Counted from the first letter of the stretch, positions 24,869-34,783 are shown. The stretch is 64,000 nt of DNA from Affinundibacterium macrobrachii (GCF_014652415.1 NZ_BMYT01000005.1:1-64000); one strand, 5' to 3'. Notes: generated by a model from the sequence alone, not told the origin. Numbers and translations are program-made.

Positions 24869-25798
24869 TTATTTGTTGGCGAGCGCGTATTGTAGAACTT
24901 GCTGATTAATATTGTCTTTTGTGCAGTCAACTATGTGTCGTTCTGGAATCGATCTACACCAAGTGAGTTGGCGTTTGGCGAGTTGGCGGGTGGCGATGAT
25001 GCCGCGTTCGCGCATTTCTTGGTAGTCGATGCTGCCGTCTAAATAATCCCAAGCTTGGCGATAGCCTACGCAACGTATTGATGGCAGATCAGCGCTGAGT
25101 TCGGGTCTTGATTTGAGCGCACGTACTTCGTCAATAAATCCCTGTTCAAGCATCAGATCGAAGCGTTTGGCGATCCGATCGTGCAGGAAGCTGCGCTCAC
25201 TTGGTTCTAAGGAAATCGGTAACAAGTCGAAAGGGGCGGCAGCTCTGGGCTGTTGCGCGATCAGTGCTGACATAGCTTGACCCGTGAGCTGATAGATTTC
25301 TAGCGCGCGTTGAATGCGTTGGCTATCGTTGGGCTGTAGACGTGCGGCGGTGATGGGGTCGACTTGCGCTAGTCGTGCATGTAAGCCTGGCGCGCCAATC
25401 TCTGCCATGTCGGTATCAAGTTGCGCGCGGATGGCGGGATCTGCAGGTGGCAGATCGTCGATGCCGTTGATCAGCGCTTTGTAATACATCATGGTGCCAC
25501 CAACCAAGATAGGAAGCTTGCCGCGCTCGCGTATTTCTTTGACCAGCCTGGCGCTGTTGTTTAAGAATTGGGCGACTGAATACGCTTCGCTCGGGTCGAT
25601 AATGTCGATCAGATGATGCCGAGCAGCGGCGAGTTCTTCGGCATTGGGTTTTGCCGTGCCTATGTTCATGTCGCGATAGACCAATGCTGAATCAACTGAG
25701 ATAATTTCAGCAGGAACTTCACGCGCAATCGCCAATGCCGCTGCGGTTTTGCCGGAAGCGGTCGGTCCCATGATGGCGATAATTTTTTGTTGTTGCAT
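24869..25798 (-). CDS. miaA: tRNA dimethylallyltransferase
   Basis: This 309-residue enzyme adds a dimethylallyl group to A37 of tRNAs that read codons starting with U. The P-loop GPTASGKTA is at residues 11-19. [16 protein letters not shown], which binds substrate, follows at about 36-51. The C-terminal part has [13 protein letters not shown] and [10 protein letters not shown], also typical. It lies 143 nt downstream of mutL on the same strand, the usual mutL-miaA order. Confidence 0.96.
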   Translation of the reverse strand: MQQQKIIAIMGPTASGKTAAALAIAREVPAEIISVDSALVYRDMNIGTAKPNAEELAAARHHLIDIIDPSEAYSVAQFLNNSARLVKEIRERGKLPILVGGTMMYYKALINGIDDLPPADPAIRAQLDTDMAEIGAPGLHARLAQVDPITAARLQPNDSQRIQRALEIYQLTGQAMSALIAQQPRAAAPFDLLPISLEPSERSFLHDRIAKRFDLMLEQGFIDEVRALKSRPELSADLPSIRCVGYRQAWDYLDGSIDYQEMRERGIIATRQLAKRQLTWCRSIPERHIVDCTKDNINQQVLQYALANK

Positions 25799-25941
25799 AG
25801 CTTTAGAAAAAATTCTGGAGATTTGGTAGCGTCAGAAAATAGCTGAGTCGGGATGCAGCGCTAGGCACACGACGGAGCAATACGTCGGTATTGCGATTAA
25901 GTACAACAACGCGATGCGCACCACTGAGACGTTTGATGACA

Positions 25942-27834
25942 TTACTGCCCACGCATAAACATTCTATCTAAGTCATTTAATCCCAATTGCACCCAAGTCG
26001 GACGTCCATGATTGCACTGATCGGCGCGTTCGGTTTGTTCCATTTGACGTAGTAGGGCATTCATTTCGACGATGGTTAAACTGCGATTTGCACGCACTGC
26101 GGTGTGGCAGGCGAGGGTGCCGAGCAATTCATTGCGTCTATCGATTAACACGCGAGAACCGCCATATTCTCGAACTTCGCGTAATACATCGCGCGCTAAA
26201 GATTGGGCGTCGGCGTTCTTCAATAATGCAGGAACCGCGCGCACTGCCAATGTGGTCGGTGAGATTGCGGCAATATCAAAGCCTAAGGATTTTAAAATAT
26301 CTTGATTCTCTTCTGCGGTTCCCACTTCAACGCCGTCGGCGTGAAAAGTCATCGGGATCAACAACGACTGCACAGGCATTGCGTTTTCATCTAAAGCATT
26401 TTTGAGTTGTTCGTACAAAATACGCTCGTGCGCAGCGTGCATGTCGACTAACACTAAACCTTTGCTGTTTTGTGCGAGAACATAGATGCCGTGTAGTTGC
26501 GCGAGCGCGAAGCCGAGTGGATGATCGTCGTTGGGTAAATGTGATTCCGACCCTTTCGCTGATTTGTCGCCAAAAAATGCGCCATAACTTTCTGCGGACT
26601 GAGCGACTCCTGCGCCTTGCGCACGTTGTTGCATGAAACTGTAATCGTAGCCAGTGCCGCCGCTATTGTTGCTAAAACCACCGCTTTGGTTCAAGTCACT
26701 ATCTTTGATAGTAAAAGCCGGCGATGCAAATTGCGCTGAAAAGCTGGTTTGTTCGCCACCTATCCATGGCAGTCGTCCGCTATTGTTTTGCACTTCGCCG
26801 ATTCCAGCCGTGGCGGGCGCGGGTACGGTACCAAAAGAGGTTGCTGAAGTTTGCGCTAACGCGCGATTCACCGCATGGAAAACAAATTGGTGCACGGCAC
26901 GGCTATCGCGAAAACGTACTTCAATCTTGGACGGATGGACATTTACATCAACCAAGGCGGGATCGAGATCGAGTGCGATGACATAAGAGGGATAGCGATC
27001 ACCATGTAAAACATCTTGATAAGCTGCGCGCACTGCATGTGTTAATAATTTGTCGCGAACAAAGCGGCCATTTACATAAAAATACTGTGCATCTGCGCGA
27101 CCTTTAGATGCAGTTGGCAAACCAATAAAACCATGTAAACGCAATGGTCCTGCACAATCGTCGATAGGCAAGCGCGCATTCGCAAAACCTTCGCCCAAAA
27201 TGGTGGCACTGCGTTTATCGATTGCACTGACATTCCAATGATCGACGGTTTTGCCGTTGTGCGACAGAGAAAATGATACGTCGGGGCGTGCAAGCGCAAT
27301 CCGCCGCACCACCTCAGCGCAATGACCAAACTCAGTTTGTTCGGATTTTAAAAATTTGCGTCTTGCGGGAGTGTTGTAATACAAATCTTGAACATCGACC
27401 GTGGTGCCTTGTGCGCCAGAGGCTGGGGTGATTTTGCCATTTTCAATTTGCCAAGCATGCGGTGCATCGGCGGTACGCGTCGTCAAAGTGAGAATAGCAA
27501 CCGAAGAGATCGATGCTAAGGCTTCACCGCGAAAGCCGAGCGTCGCAACATTTTCTAATTCTTCTAGTGAGCTGATTTTAGAAGTGGCATGGCGTTGAAC
27601 CGCAAGCGGTAATTGATCCGCTGGGATGCCGCGCCCATTATCAATGATTGCAATCCGTTTGACGCCGCCTTCTTCAAGCCGCACCGTAATAGTTGAGGCA
27701 CCTGCATCCAATGCATTTTCGAGTAATTCTTTTACTACGGCAGAGGGGCGTTCCACCACTTCTCCAGCGGCAATTTGAGAAATTAAGTGATCAGGCAGTG
27801 CCTGAATTGGGCGGGGAGTTAATGTTGTCGTCAT
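25942..27834 (-). CDS. mutL: DNA mismatch repair protein MutL
   Basis: A 630-residue MutL. The GHKL ATPase domain at the N-terminus has IAAGEVVERPSAVVKELLENALDAG (about residues 21-45, Glu catalytic), DNGRGI and TLGFRGEALASI. A long linker (about residues 340-430) joins the C-terminal dimerisation domain. The end carries ACHTAVRANRSL and QCNHGRPTW. MutL couples MutS mismatch recognition to strand incision. A DQHAxxER-type endonuclease motif may exist as DMHAAHERI. It is divergent from dedA. Confidence 0.96.
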   Translation of the reverse strand: MTTTLTPRPIQALPDHLISQIAAGEVVERPSAVVKELLENALDAGASTITVRLEEGGVKRIAIIDNGRGIPADQLPLAVQRHATSKISSLEELENVATLGFRGEALASISSVAILTLTTRTADAPHAWQIENGKITPASGAQGTTVDVQDLYYNTPARRKFLKSEQTEFGHCAEVVRRIALARPDVSFSLSHNGKTVDHWNVSAIDKRSATILGEGFANARLPIDDCAGPLRLHGFIGLPTASKGRADAQYFYVNGRFVRDKLLTHAVRAAYQDVLHGDRYPSYVIALDLDPALVDVNVHPSKIEVRFRDSRAVHQFVFHAVNRALAQTSATSFGTVPAPATAGIGEVQNNSGRLPWIGGEQTSFSAQFASPAFTIKDSDLNQSGGFSNNSGGTGYDYSFMQQRAQGAGVAQSAESYGAFFGDKSAKGSESHLPNDDHPLGFALAQLHGIYVLAQNSKGLVLVDMHAAHERILYEQLKNALDENAMPVQSLLIPMTFHADGVEVGTAEENQDILKSLGFDIAAISPTTLAVRAVPALLKNADAQSLARDVLREVREYGGSRVLIDRRNELLGTLACHTAVRANRSLTIVEMNALLRQMEQTERADQCNHGRPTWVQLGLNDLDRMFMRGQ

Positions 27835-27947
27835 GCTGTCATTATAACTGTGTTCGCTTAGTGTATGATGTCGCCGAGAGGCGATCTCGCGTGACTTTTT
27901 TACTCAATATAATCAATAGAACTTGCCCACAAAGAAAGTTGAGCATT

Positions 27948-28598
27948 ATGGATTTTATGCAGTTTTTAGATATGGTGTTGCATGTCGATAAGATGGGGCA
28001 ACTGATCGAACAATATGGAACGCTGATTTACGTCGTGTTGTTTGCGATTGTGTTTTGTGAAACCGCTTTTGTTATTTTTCCATTCTTGCCAGGTGATTCT
28101 TTGTTATTTATTGCAGGGACTTTTTGTGCTGCAGGTGCAATGGACCCTTGGTTCTTGATTGCGATTCTCTTATTTGCATCGATCTCTGGTAATTCGATTA
28201 ATTATTGGATAGGTAGTACAGTCGGTCACAAGGTGATGGCAAGTAACTCGCGTTGGATTGATAAAGCTGCGTTGGAAAAGACGCATGCTTTTTATGAGAA
28301 ACATGGTGGTAAAACCATCGTCTTAGCGCGCTTTACGCCTATCGTGCGTACTTTTGCTCCCTTCGTTGCCGGTTTCTCAGAAATGAGTCATCGTAATTTT
28401 CAGTTCTACAATGTACTTGGCGCGATCTTGTGGATCGTTTCCTTGGTTTTGGCTGGTTACTATTTTGGGCATATTCCACTGATTAAAAATAATCTGTCGA
28501 TTATTGTGATGGTTGGTGTAGGCGCGGCGATCGTTCCAATTATTCTTGGCTTGGCTTGGAAGTTCGGTCGTAAATTATTTGTTAAGAAGTCCTCTTAA
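27948..28598 (+). CDS. DedA-family membrane protein
   Basis: A 216-residue DedA (SNARE-associated/VTT domain) inner-membrane protein. Some members are undecaprenyl-phosphate flippases. The family motif FIFPFLPGDSLLF-like segment (VIFPFLPGDSLLFIAG) is near residue 45, and FxRFxPxxRTFAPFVAG appears as ARFTPIVRTFAPFVAG near residue 125. ATG at 27948 is chosen because it starts the family-like N-terminus. The reading frame is open farther upstream into the mutL antisense strand, but that part is not credible. Confidence 0.9.
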   Translation: MDFMQFLDMVLHVDKMGQLIEQYGTLIYVVLFAIVFCETAFVIFPFLPGDSLLFIAGTFCAAGAMDPWFLIAILLFASISGNSINYWIGSTVGHKVMASNSRWIDKAALEKTHAFYEKHGGKTIVLARFTPIVRTFAPFVAGFSEMSHRNFQFYNVLGAILWIVSLVLAGYYFGHIPLIKNNLSIIVMVGVGAAIVPIILGLAWKFGRKLFVKKSS

Positions 28599-28614
28599 GC
28601 TAGTTTGATCAGTG

Positions 28615-28935
28615 ATGAATTCCTCGGGACATGATCATCAAGTGATATGGTGTCAGCCCGAGGCACCATCAAAACCAATAGTCGGACAAGCTTGTAACGG
28701 CTGTGGTGTTTGTTGTTTAGCTAGCCCTTGTCCCGTTTCCCGACTCTTCTTGTGGCAATGGCGTGGCGCTTGCCGTGCGCTAGAATGGCATGCCGAGTCT
28801 AGGCAATATCGATGCGGCATGCTGTTGCGGCCCGCATACTATCTCAATTCTCTTCCTGTATTTTTAGAACCCATGTTTCGTCGTTGGGTTCGACGCTCTA
28901 TTGCGGCCGATGTTGCATGTGATTCTAGTGTATAA
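28615..28935 (+). CDS. YkgJ-family cysteine-cluster protein
   Basis: A 106-residue protein with clustered cysteines in CNGCGVCCLASPCPVSRL, then Cys residues in GACRALEW and YRCGMLL. This matches the YkgJ-type zinc/iron-binding cysteine-cluster family, whose function is not settled. A GTG at 28612 directly before the ATG is an alternative start. It lies 13-16 nt after dedA and is probably co-transcribed with it. Confidence 0.75.
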   Translation: MNSSGHDHQVIWCQPEAPSKPIVGQACNGCGVCCLASPCPVSRLFLWQWRGACRALEWHAESRQYRCGMLLRPAYYLNSLPVFLEPMFRRWVRRSIAADVACDSSV

Positions 28936-29086
28936 GTCACTAAATGCTTTGAGCTTATAAGCTAAGCTTTTTAAAAGATTGGATAGAGATAAGCGACTTC
29001 GATAGAATGTTTCGTATCTTGACTTAGCTTTATCCGGCTTTGCTCAATTTTTGCTCAATTGCGAACAACCAAAAGGGAATTCCTCC

Positions 29087-30163
29087 GTGATAGAAATCGC
29101 GCAATTAGAAAAAGATTATTTGGTACAGGGACGACAGGTCTCCGCGCTGCGTAATATCAATTTGCACATCGCGCAAGGCGAAGTGTTTGGTATCATTGGT
29201 CGTTCCGGTGCTGGTAAAAGCACTTTGCTGCGTGCTTTAAATTTATTAGAGCGACCTACGCGTGGCAAGGTCGTATTCGAGGGCGAAGACATCACGCAAT
29301 TTGATGCATCGCAGTTGCAAAGTCTGCGTCAACGGATTGGTATGGTGTTCCAACATTTCAATTTGTTGAGTGCGAAAACTGTCGCGCAAAACATTGAATT
29401 TCCACTTAAATTGACTGGAAAATATACAACCGAAGAACGCACAAAACGGGTTGCTGAGTTGATTGATTTGGTAGGTTTGCAAGAGCATGCGAATAAATAT
29501 CCAGCGCAATTATCCGGAGGTCAAAAGCAACGAGTGGGGATTGCTCGCGCATTGGCCAATTATCCGCATTTATTATTATGTGATGAAGCAACCTCGGCAC
29601 TTGATCCCGAAACGACGCAACAGATTTTACGTTTGCTGCTCGATATCAATCAAAAGCTGGGCTTAACGATCGTTTTGATTACGCATGAGATGCAAGTAAT
29701 CCGCAGCATTTGTGATCGGGTTGCGGTCATTGATAGCGGCGAGATTGTCGAAACTGGCAATGTGGTCGAAGTGTTTTTGCATCCACGACACACGGTTACG
29801 CAAAGTTTGGTAGCAGAGAATCAAGCTTTAGATCTGAGTTTGTTGCAAGAGTTGGCTCAGCGTGGAAATGTGGCCGAGCATAGTTATTTATTACGTCTAA
29901 CGTATGTAGGAAATGCGACGCATGAACCGATATTAAGTCGCATTACCGCGCAGACCAGTGCTGAGATTACCATTTTGCAGGGCGTGATCGCGCGCATTAA
30001 AAATACCCCCTATGGTCAATTAATTGTGGAAGTGCTTGGATCAGAAATTGAAATCGATAAAGTCTTAAAGCTGTTGGGACAAGCGAATATTCGAGTAGAT
30101 GTCTTGAATCACTTGGTGCAGAGTTCGATTAATTCCACAACAGATCAAACACAGGAGAACTAA
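29087..30163 (+). CDS. metN: Methionine ABC transporter ATP-binding protein
   Basis: A 358-residue ATPase of the D-/L-methionine importer. Walker A is GRSGAGKST (about residues 39-47), the signature LSGGQKQR and Walker B LLLCDEATSALD. The C-terminal ACT-like NIL domain (about residues 265-345) gives methionine feedback inhibition in known MetN. A GTG at 29087 is chosen: it follows AAAGGGAA at good spacing and gives a family-like N-terminus. The upstream TTG at 29051 would add 12 unlikely residues. Confidence 0.94.
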   Translation: MIEIAQLEKDYLVQGRQVSALRNINLHIAQGEVFGIIGRSGAGKSTLLRALNLLERPTRGKVVFEGEDITQFDASQLQSLRQRIGMVFQHFNLLSAKTVAQNIEFPLKLTGKYTTEERTKRVAELIDLVGLQEHANKYPAQLSGGQKQRVGIARALANYPHLLLCDEATSALDPETTQQILRLLLDINQKLGLTIVLITHEMQVIRSICDRVAVIDSGEIVETGNVVEVFLHPRHTVTQSLVAENQALDLSLLQELAQRGNVAEHSYLLRLTYVGNATHEPILSRITAQTSAEITILQGVIARIKNTPYGQLIVEVLGSEIEIDKVLKLLGQANIRVDVLNHLVQSSINSTTDQTQEN

Positions 30164-30164
30164 G

Positions 30165-30824
30165 ATGGATTTTTCAGTGATTGATTGGGAAGATATTCTG
30201 CAAGCGACCTTGGATACGTTGACCATGACTGGTGTGTCTTTGGTTTTTACTATTTTGTTGGGCTTGCCTTTGGGCGTGCTGTTGTTCTTGACTGGTAAAA
30301 AGCAATTGCTAGAACAGCGCGGGATTTATGCATTGTTGTCGTTTGTCGTGAACATGCTGCGTTCCGTGCCTTTTATTATTTTGCTCATCGTTTTGATTCC
30401 CTTAACCTTGATTCTGGTAGGAACATCGCTAGGTGTGGCAGGAACGATTCCGCCTTTAGTGATAGGAACGACACCGTTCTTTGCGCGCTTGGTCGAAAAC
30501 GTCTTGCGTGAAGTGGATAAAGGCATCATCGAAGCATGCCAGGCAATGGGTGCTAAAACGCATCAAATTATTTTGCAGGCCTTGCTGCCAGAAGCCTTGC
30601 CTGGCTTACTAGCTGCAGCTACGGTGACGACGATTGCCTTAGTATCTTATTCCGCGATGTCGGGCGTGATTGGTGGCGGCGGTTTGGGTGATCTAGCTTT
30701 GCGTTATGGTTATCAACGTTTTCAAACTGAAGTCATGATCGTGACCGTGGCGATCTTGGTGATTTTGGTGCAGTTGTTTCAATGGTGGGGCGATCTGTTG
30801 GTCGCTAAATTTACACGCAAATAA
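30165..30824 (+). CDS. metI: Methionine ABC transporter permease
   Basis: A 219-residue permease with five predicted membrane spans. The cytoplasmic EAA loop (EACQAMGAKTHQIILQALLPEALPG, about residues 122-146) docks on MetN. It starts 1 nt after the metN stop, so the two are translationally close. Methionine import would be completed by metQ, 108 nt downstream. Confidence 0.95.
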   Translation: MDFSVIDWEDILQATLDTLTMTGVSLVFTILLGLPLGVLLFLTGKKQLLEQRGIYALLSFVVNMLRSVPFIILLIVLIPLTLILVGTSLGVAGTIPPLVIGTTPFFARLVENVLREVDKGIIEACQAMGAKTHQIILQALLPEALPGLLAAATVTTIALVSYSAMSGVIGGGGLGDLALRYGYQRFQTEVMIVTVAILVILVQLFQWWGDLLVAKFTRK

Positions 30825-30932
30825 TCGTTGGTAATAACTGCCTCCCCTTGAAGGTGACGGAGTTAGAGCCAGCTAGTCGTACAGACGAGAAAAAATTTTT
30901 ACAAAGAATTTAACAAAATACAGAGAGCTTTT

Positions 30933-31739
30933 ATGTCCGTTTTATTTCAACAAAGTCGTCGCGTTTTTACCCTTGCTGGATTGAGTCTATTGCTATGCGC
31001 GAATGTGGCACAAGCACAAGAAACATTGACGATTGCAGCAAATCCCGTTCCACACGCCGAGATTTTAGAGTTCGTAAAACCTCAGTTAGCAACACAAGGT
31101 GTAACGCTAAAAATCAAAGTGTTCACCGACTACATCCAACCTGGCGTACAGGTCAACGAAAAGCGTCTTGATGGTAATTATTATTTGACTCAGCCTTACT
31201 TAAACGAATTTAAGAAAAGTCATAAAAATGATTTGCAAGTGCCCCTAGTGAAAGTGCATGTAGAACCATTCGCGGGCTATTCCAGCAAATACAAAAAACT
31301 CAGTGATTTGCCAAACGGCGCGACGATTGCGATTCCGAATGATCCTGCCAATTCTGGTCGTGCTTTGATTCTGTTGGCAAAGCAAGGACTATTGAAATTA
31401 AAGGATATGAACAATATTTCGGCGACCAAAAAAGATATCGTTGAAAATCCTAAGAGCCTGAAGTTCAAAGAGTTGGAAGCAGCGACTTTGCCACGTATCT
31501 TAGGGCAAGTCGATCTGGCATTGATTAACACTAATTACGCGATTGAAGCAAAATTAAATCCTTTGAAAGATTCCTTATTTATCGAAGATGCGAATTCACC
31601 GTATGCCAATTTGTTGGTCGCACGTGAAGATAATAAAAACAGTCCAGCGTTTAAGAAATTGGCAGCAGCGTTAAATTCGCCAGAAGTGAAGAAGTTTATT
31701 CAAGAGCGTTACAAGGGAGCGGTTGTGCCTGCGTTTTGA
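30933..31739 (+). CDS. metQ: Methionine-binding protein MetQ
   Basis: A 268-residue NlpA-family substrate-binding protein. The mature start ETLTIAANPVPHAEIL and later GYSSKYKKLSDLPNGATIAIPNDPANSGRALILL are characteristic. MetQ is usually a lipoprotein. Here the only early cysteine (LSLLLCANVAQA) lacks a small residue at -1, and an AQA cleavage site follows, so this may be a soluble periplasmic protein. It forms an operon with metNI; the 108-nt gap may hold a separate signal. Confidence 0.93.
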   Translation: MSVLFQQSRRVFTLAGLSLLLCANVAQAQETLTIAANPVPHAEILEFVKPQLATQGVTLKIKVFTDYIQPGVQVNEKRLDGNYYLTQPYLNEFKKSHKNDLQVPLVKVHVEPFAGYSSKYKKLSDLPNGATIAIPNDPANSGRALILLAKQGLLKLKDMNNISATKKDIVENPKSLKFKELEAATLPRILGQVDLALINTNYAIEAKLNPLKDSLFIEDANSPYANLLVAREDNKNSPAFKKLAAALNSPEVKKFIQERYKGAVVPAF

Positions 31740-31797
31740 TGGAGATTGATTCGATACCAGAAAATTTTCTTAGTCATCTCTGTGCTCTGTGTGTGGC

Positions 31798-31820
31798 GGG
31801 CGGCGCCAGTATTGCCGCCC
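31798..31820. other. GC-rich hairpin between metQ and amiC
   Basis: Perfect 7-bp stem GGGCGGC/GCCGCCC with a 9-nt loop between convergent genes. No T-run follows on either strand, so it is at best a Rho-dependent or mRNA-end-protecting structure. Confidence 0.4.
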
Positions 31821-31855
31821 TACATCGTTACTCACGCAATTAAAGCGTTATTGGT

Positions 31856-33166
31856 TTAAGCAATCTTGCCACGGTTTAAAGGTGGGTTCTTGGCAAAGTA
31901 TTTCTTAATTCCACGAACGATCGCTTCTGCTAATTCATTTTGATAGGCTTCATCGGTTAAACGCGCTTCTTCTTCAGGATTGGAGATAAAGGCTGACTCA
32001 ATCAAAATGCTAGGGATGTCGGGCGCTTTTAGGACCGCGAATCCTGCTTGTTCTACCGCAGGTTTGTGCAAACGATTGACGCCCGAAATCTCTTTTAACA
32101 CGACTTTGCCGACTTTCATACTATCGTTGATCTGCGCTGTGGTCGAGAGATCGAGTAAAACGCCAGCTAATTGTTTATCTTGATCTTTAAGATTGATGCC
32201 ACCGATTAAATCTGCATCATTTTCTTTTTTTGCCAACCAGCGTGCTGCGGTTGAGCTTGCTCCTTTTTCTGAGAGCACGAACACCGAAGAGCCACGTGCT
32301 CTGGGTTCGATAAACGCATCAGCGTGAATTGATACAAATAAATCTGCTTGTACACCACGCGCTTTTTTGACGCGAGTTTGTAGCGGTACAAAATAATCGC
32401 CATCGCGCGTTAACATCACGCGCATATTGTCTTCTTGTTCTAATTGATGCTTAAGGCGTTTGGCGATTGCCAACACGACATCTTTTTCGCGACTGCCAGC
32501 ACGACCAATTGCGCCCGGATCTTCGCCACCGTGGCCAGGATCAAGGGCAATGGTGATCATGCGAATTTGTTGATTCGATGTTGGTTTATCGGTTTTTTGT
32601 TCTGCTTTATTGTCGTGCTTATTGTTGTTATTCGCGGCATTTTCGTTTTTGTTATTGCCAGACATGGCAGCCGTCAGTGCATCATCTTTGTGCCACTCAC
32701 CTTTTTCAATTAAGGCGGTGATAGGATCAACTGGATTGGCGGGATATAAATCAAATACCAAGCGATGTTGATAATCGCCTATTGGCTTTAGGCTAAAAAC
32801 TTGCGGGTTAATTTCTTCTTTTAAATCAAACACTAGTCGCACCACATTCGGACGATTTTGTCCTACTCTGACTTGTTTGATATAGGGATCATTGGTTTGT
32901 ATTTTTGCGACCAGATCTTTTAAGGTTGCGTTCAAAGTCAAACCTTCGATATCCACCACCATGCGGTTCGGATCTTTGACTAAAAAATGGCTCGCTTTGA
33001 GTTCAGCATCATTTTCTAGCGTGACGCGCGTGTAGTCAGCCGCTGGCCAAACCCGTACTGCTAAAATTTGCATGGCGTTGGCCGCCATTGGCGCGATGAC
33101 CGATAGCAAAAGGGTAGAACCTGCTTTGAGGAAGGTGCGACGATGAGCAGGAGTGCGACTAGACAT
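31856..33166 (-). CDS. amiC: N-acetylmuramoyl-L-alanine amidase (AmiC type)
   Basis: A 436-residue Tat-exported cell-separation amidase. The N-terminus has a twin-arginine motif (HRRTFLKAG) and a hydrophobic segment ending in ANA. An AMIN domain (about residues 35-145) targets the division site. An Asn/Lys-rich linker follows at about 165-190. The zinc amidase_3 domain (about 200-425) has ALDPGHGGEDPGAIG, SIHADAF and a catalytic Glu in ILIESAFISN. The ATG at 33166 gives the Tat motif; the frame could extend to a TTG inside tsaE. It follows tsaE by 13 nt. Confidence 0.93.
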   Translation of the reverse strand: MSSRTPAHRRTFLKAGSTLLLSVIAPMAANAMQILAVRVWPAADYTRVTLENDAELKASHFLVKDPNRMVVDIEGLTLNATLKDLVAKIQTNDPYIKQVRVGQNRPNVVRLVFDLKEEINPQVFSLKPIGDYQHRLVFDLYPANPVDPITALIEKGEWHKDDALTAAMSGNNKNENAANNNNKHDNKAEQKTDKPTSNQQIRMITIALDPGHGGEDPGAIGRAGSREKDVVLAIAKRLKHQLEQEDNMRVMLTRDGDYFVPLQTRVKKARGVQADLFVSIHADAFIEPRARGSSVFVLSEKGASSTAARWLAKKENDADLIGGINLKDQDKQLAGVLLDLSTTAQINDSMKVGKVVLKEISGVNRLHKPAVEQAGFAVLKAPDIPSILIESAFISNPEEEARLTDEAYQNELAEAIVRGIKKYFAKNPPLNRGKIA

Positions 33167-33179
33167 GATGAAGGTCAAC

Positions 33180-33665
33180 TTAAAGATTTGGTGCAAAGTG
33201 CAATTGGCTTAGACAAATATTACCCTTGTCTGATAAAGCGCGTAATTCTACCTCGCGTCCGATTTCTGCAATAGTAAAATGTATTGCTAAATCAGGTAAA
33301 GGCAAAATGCCATCTCCTTTTTCTGGCCATTCAATAATACAGATGGTTTTTTCATTCATCTCATCACGAAAGCCCGCTTCAATAAATTCGTCTGCACTAC
33401 GCATACGATACAAGTCGAAATGCATTAACTTGGTCGCTTCGCCTTTGACAAGAATTTCATATGGTTCTGCTAAGGTATAAGTCGGGCTTTTGACGGTGCC
33501 TTGATGACCCGCTGCGTGCAAAATGGCTCTGGTGAGTGCAGTTTTACCTGCACCAAGATCACCGTGTAAATGAATTACGATGCCCGCCAATAAGCATTGC
33601 GCCAAACTTTTGCCCAATGCTTGGGTCGCTGCTTCATCTGCCAAGCTTGTTTTATAATGTTGCAT
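33180..33665 (-). CDS. tsaE: tRNA threonylcarbamoyladenosine biosynthesis ATPase TsaE
   Basis: A 161-residue P-loop ATPase that assists TsaB/TsaD in making t6A37 on ANN-decoding tRNAs. The P-loop HGDLGAGKTALTR is near residues 35-47, followed by VKSPTYTLAEPYE and HFDLYRM. The ATG at 33665 gives the standard length, although the frame is open much farther upstream into queG antisense. TsaD, its partner, is encoded at 44098. It is divergent from queG by 45 bp. Confidence 0.94.
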   Translation of the reverse strand: MQHYKTSLADEAATQALGKSLAQCLLAGIVIHLHGDLGAGKTALTRAILHAAGHQGTVKSPTYTLAEPYEILVKGEATKLMHFDLYRMRSADEFIEAGFRDEMNEKTICIIEWPEKGDGILPLPDLAIHFTIAEIGREVELRALSDKGNICLSQLHFAPNL

Positions 33666-33710
33666 TCTGAATTCTTTTGCTGCCTTAGAAGGCTCAAAAC
33701 ATACCATAAC

Positions 33711-34781
33711 ATGACTGATTACGTCCAACTTGCGCAAGAAATCAAAGAACTTGGCAAGCAAGCGGGTTTCGCTGATATTCGCATTAGTGATGTGGATTTG
33801 TCGCATGTAGTTGAACGGTACCAAGCTTGGATTGCAGCTGGATTTCACGGCGATATGACGTATATGGAAAGCCATGGCAGCAAGCGGTATCGGCCTGATG
33901 AATTGGTACCCGGAACAGTGCGGGTAATAACCGCGAGAATGGATTACCTTCCGAGCGATACAACTAAGGATTGGCGCGATGTTGAGAAAACGCGGGCGGC
34001 CGATCAAGCGGTGATTTCGATTTATGCACGTGGACGCGACTACCACAAAGTCTTGCGGCAACGCTTACAGCAATTGGCTGATGCGATTGCCTTAAAGCTT
34101 GGAGATTTTGGTTATCGGGTATTTACCGATTCTGCACCCGTGATGGAGGTGGCCTTAGCGGAGCAGGCTGGCCTCGGTTGGCGTGGTAAGCATACTTTGT
34201 TATTAACGCGCGAAGCCGGATCTTTGTTTTTCTTGGGCGAGATTCTGGTTGATATTCCTTTGCCAGTGGACCCGCCCACTAGTAATCATTGTGGCCAATG
34301 TCAATCTTGTATTACCGTCTGCCCGACGCAAGCGATTGTCGCTCCTTATCAATTAGATGCACGACGTTGTATTTCTTATTTAACGATAGAACTGCACGGC
34401 GTGATACCGCTTGAATTCCGTTCTTTGATTGGTAATCGCGTCTATGGTTGTGATGATTGTCAGCTTTACTGTCCTTGGAATAAATTTGCCCAGCCTGCGA
34501 CCTTGAATGACTTTGATGTCCGACATGGCTTGGATCAGCGCACCATGTTGGAATTGTTCGCGTGGAGTGAAGCCGATTTTTTACGCAGAATGGAAGGAAG
34601 TCCGATTCGTCGTATCGGTTACGAACGATGGTTGCGCAATCTAGCGGTCGGCTTGGGAAATGCGGCTAGTGAGTTCAAAGGACGTGCCGATATCGTCAAT
34701 GCCTTACAAGCGCGGCTTGATGATAGCTCTGAGATGGTGCGCGAGCATATTACATGGGCATTGGCACAACATCTGAACTGA
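33711..34781 (+). CDS. queG: Epoxyqueuosine reductase
   Basis: This 356-residue cobalamin- and Fe-S-dependent enzyme performs the last step of queuosine synthesis in tRNA. Two 4Fe-4S motifs are seen: CGQCQSCITVCP (about residues 195-206) and CDDCQLYCPW (about 247-256). A C-terminal HEAT-like region ends in MVREHITWALAQHL. The ATG at 33711 gives the family's normal N-terminus. The back-to-back tsaE/queG arrangement is common in this order. Confidence 0.95.
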   Translation: MTDYVQLAQEIKELGKQAGFADIRISDVDLSHVVERYQAWIAAGFHGDMTYMESHGSKRYRPDELVPGTVRVITARMDYLPSDTTKDWRDVEKTRAADQAVISIYARGRDYHKVLRQRLQQLADAIALKLGDFGYRVFTDSAPVMEVALAEQAGLGWRGKHTLLLTREAGSLFFLGEILVDIPLPVDPPTSNHCGQCQSCITVCPTQAIVAPYQLDARRCISYLTIELHGVIPLEFRSLIGNRVYGCDDCQLYCPWNKFAQPATLNDFDVRHGLDQRTMLELFAWSEADFLRRMEGSPIRRIGYERWLRNLAVGLGNAASEFKGRADIVNALQARLDDSSEMVREHITWALAQHLN

Positions 34782-34783
34782 AA

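Noticed and set aside
27693..27947. N-terminal extension of DedA
   Set aside because: It is antisense to the mutL N-terminal coding region; the DedA family start is at 27948.
28936..29086. SAM riboswitch or MetJ/MetR box before metN
   Set aside because: No riboswitch core or AGACGTCT box; only an AGCTTATAAGCT palindrome at 28952-28963, which is too short to interpret.
33666..34061. N-terminal 132-residue extension of TsaE
   Set aside because: It runs antisense to the start of queG and has no TsaE homology; the ATG at 33665 gives the family length.
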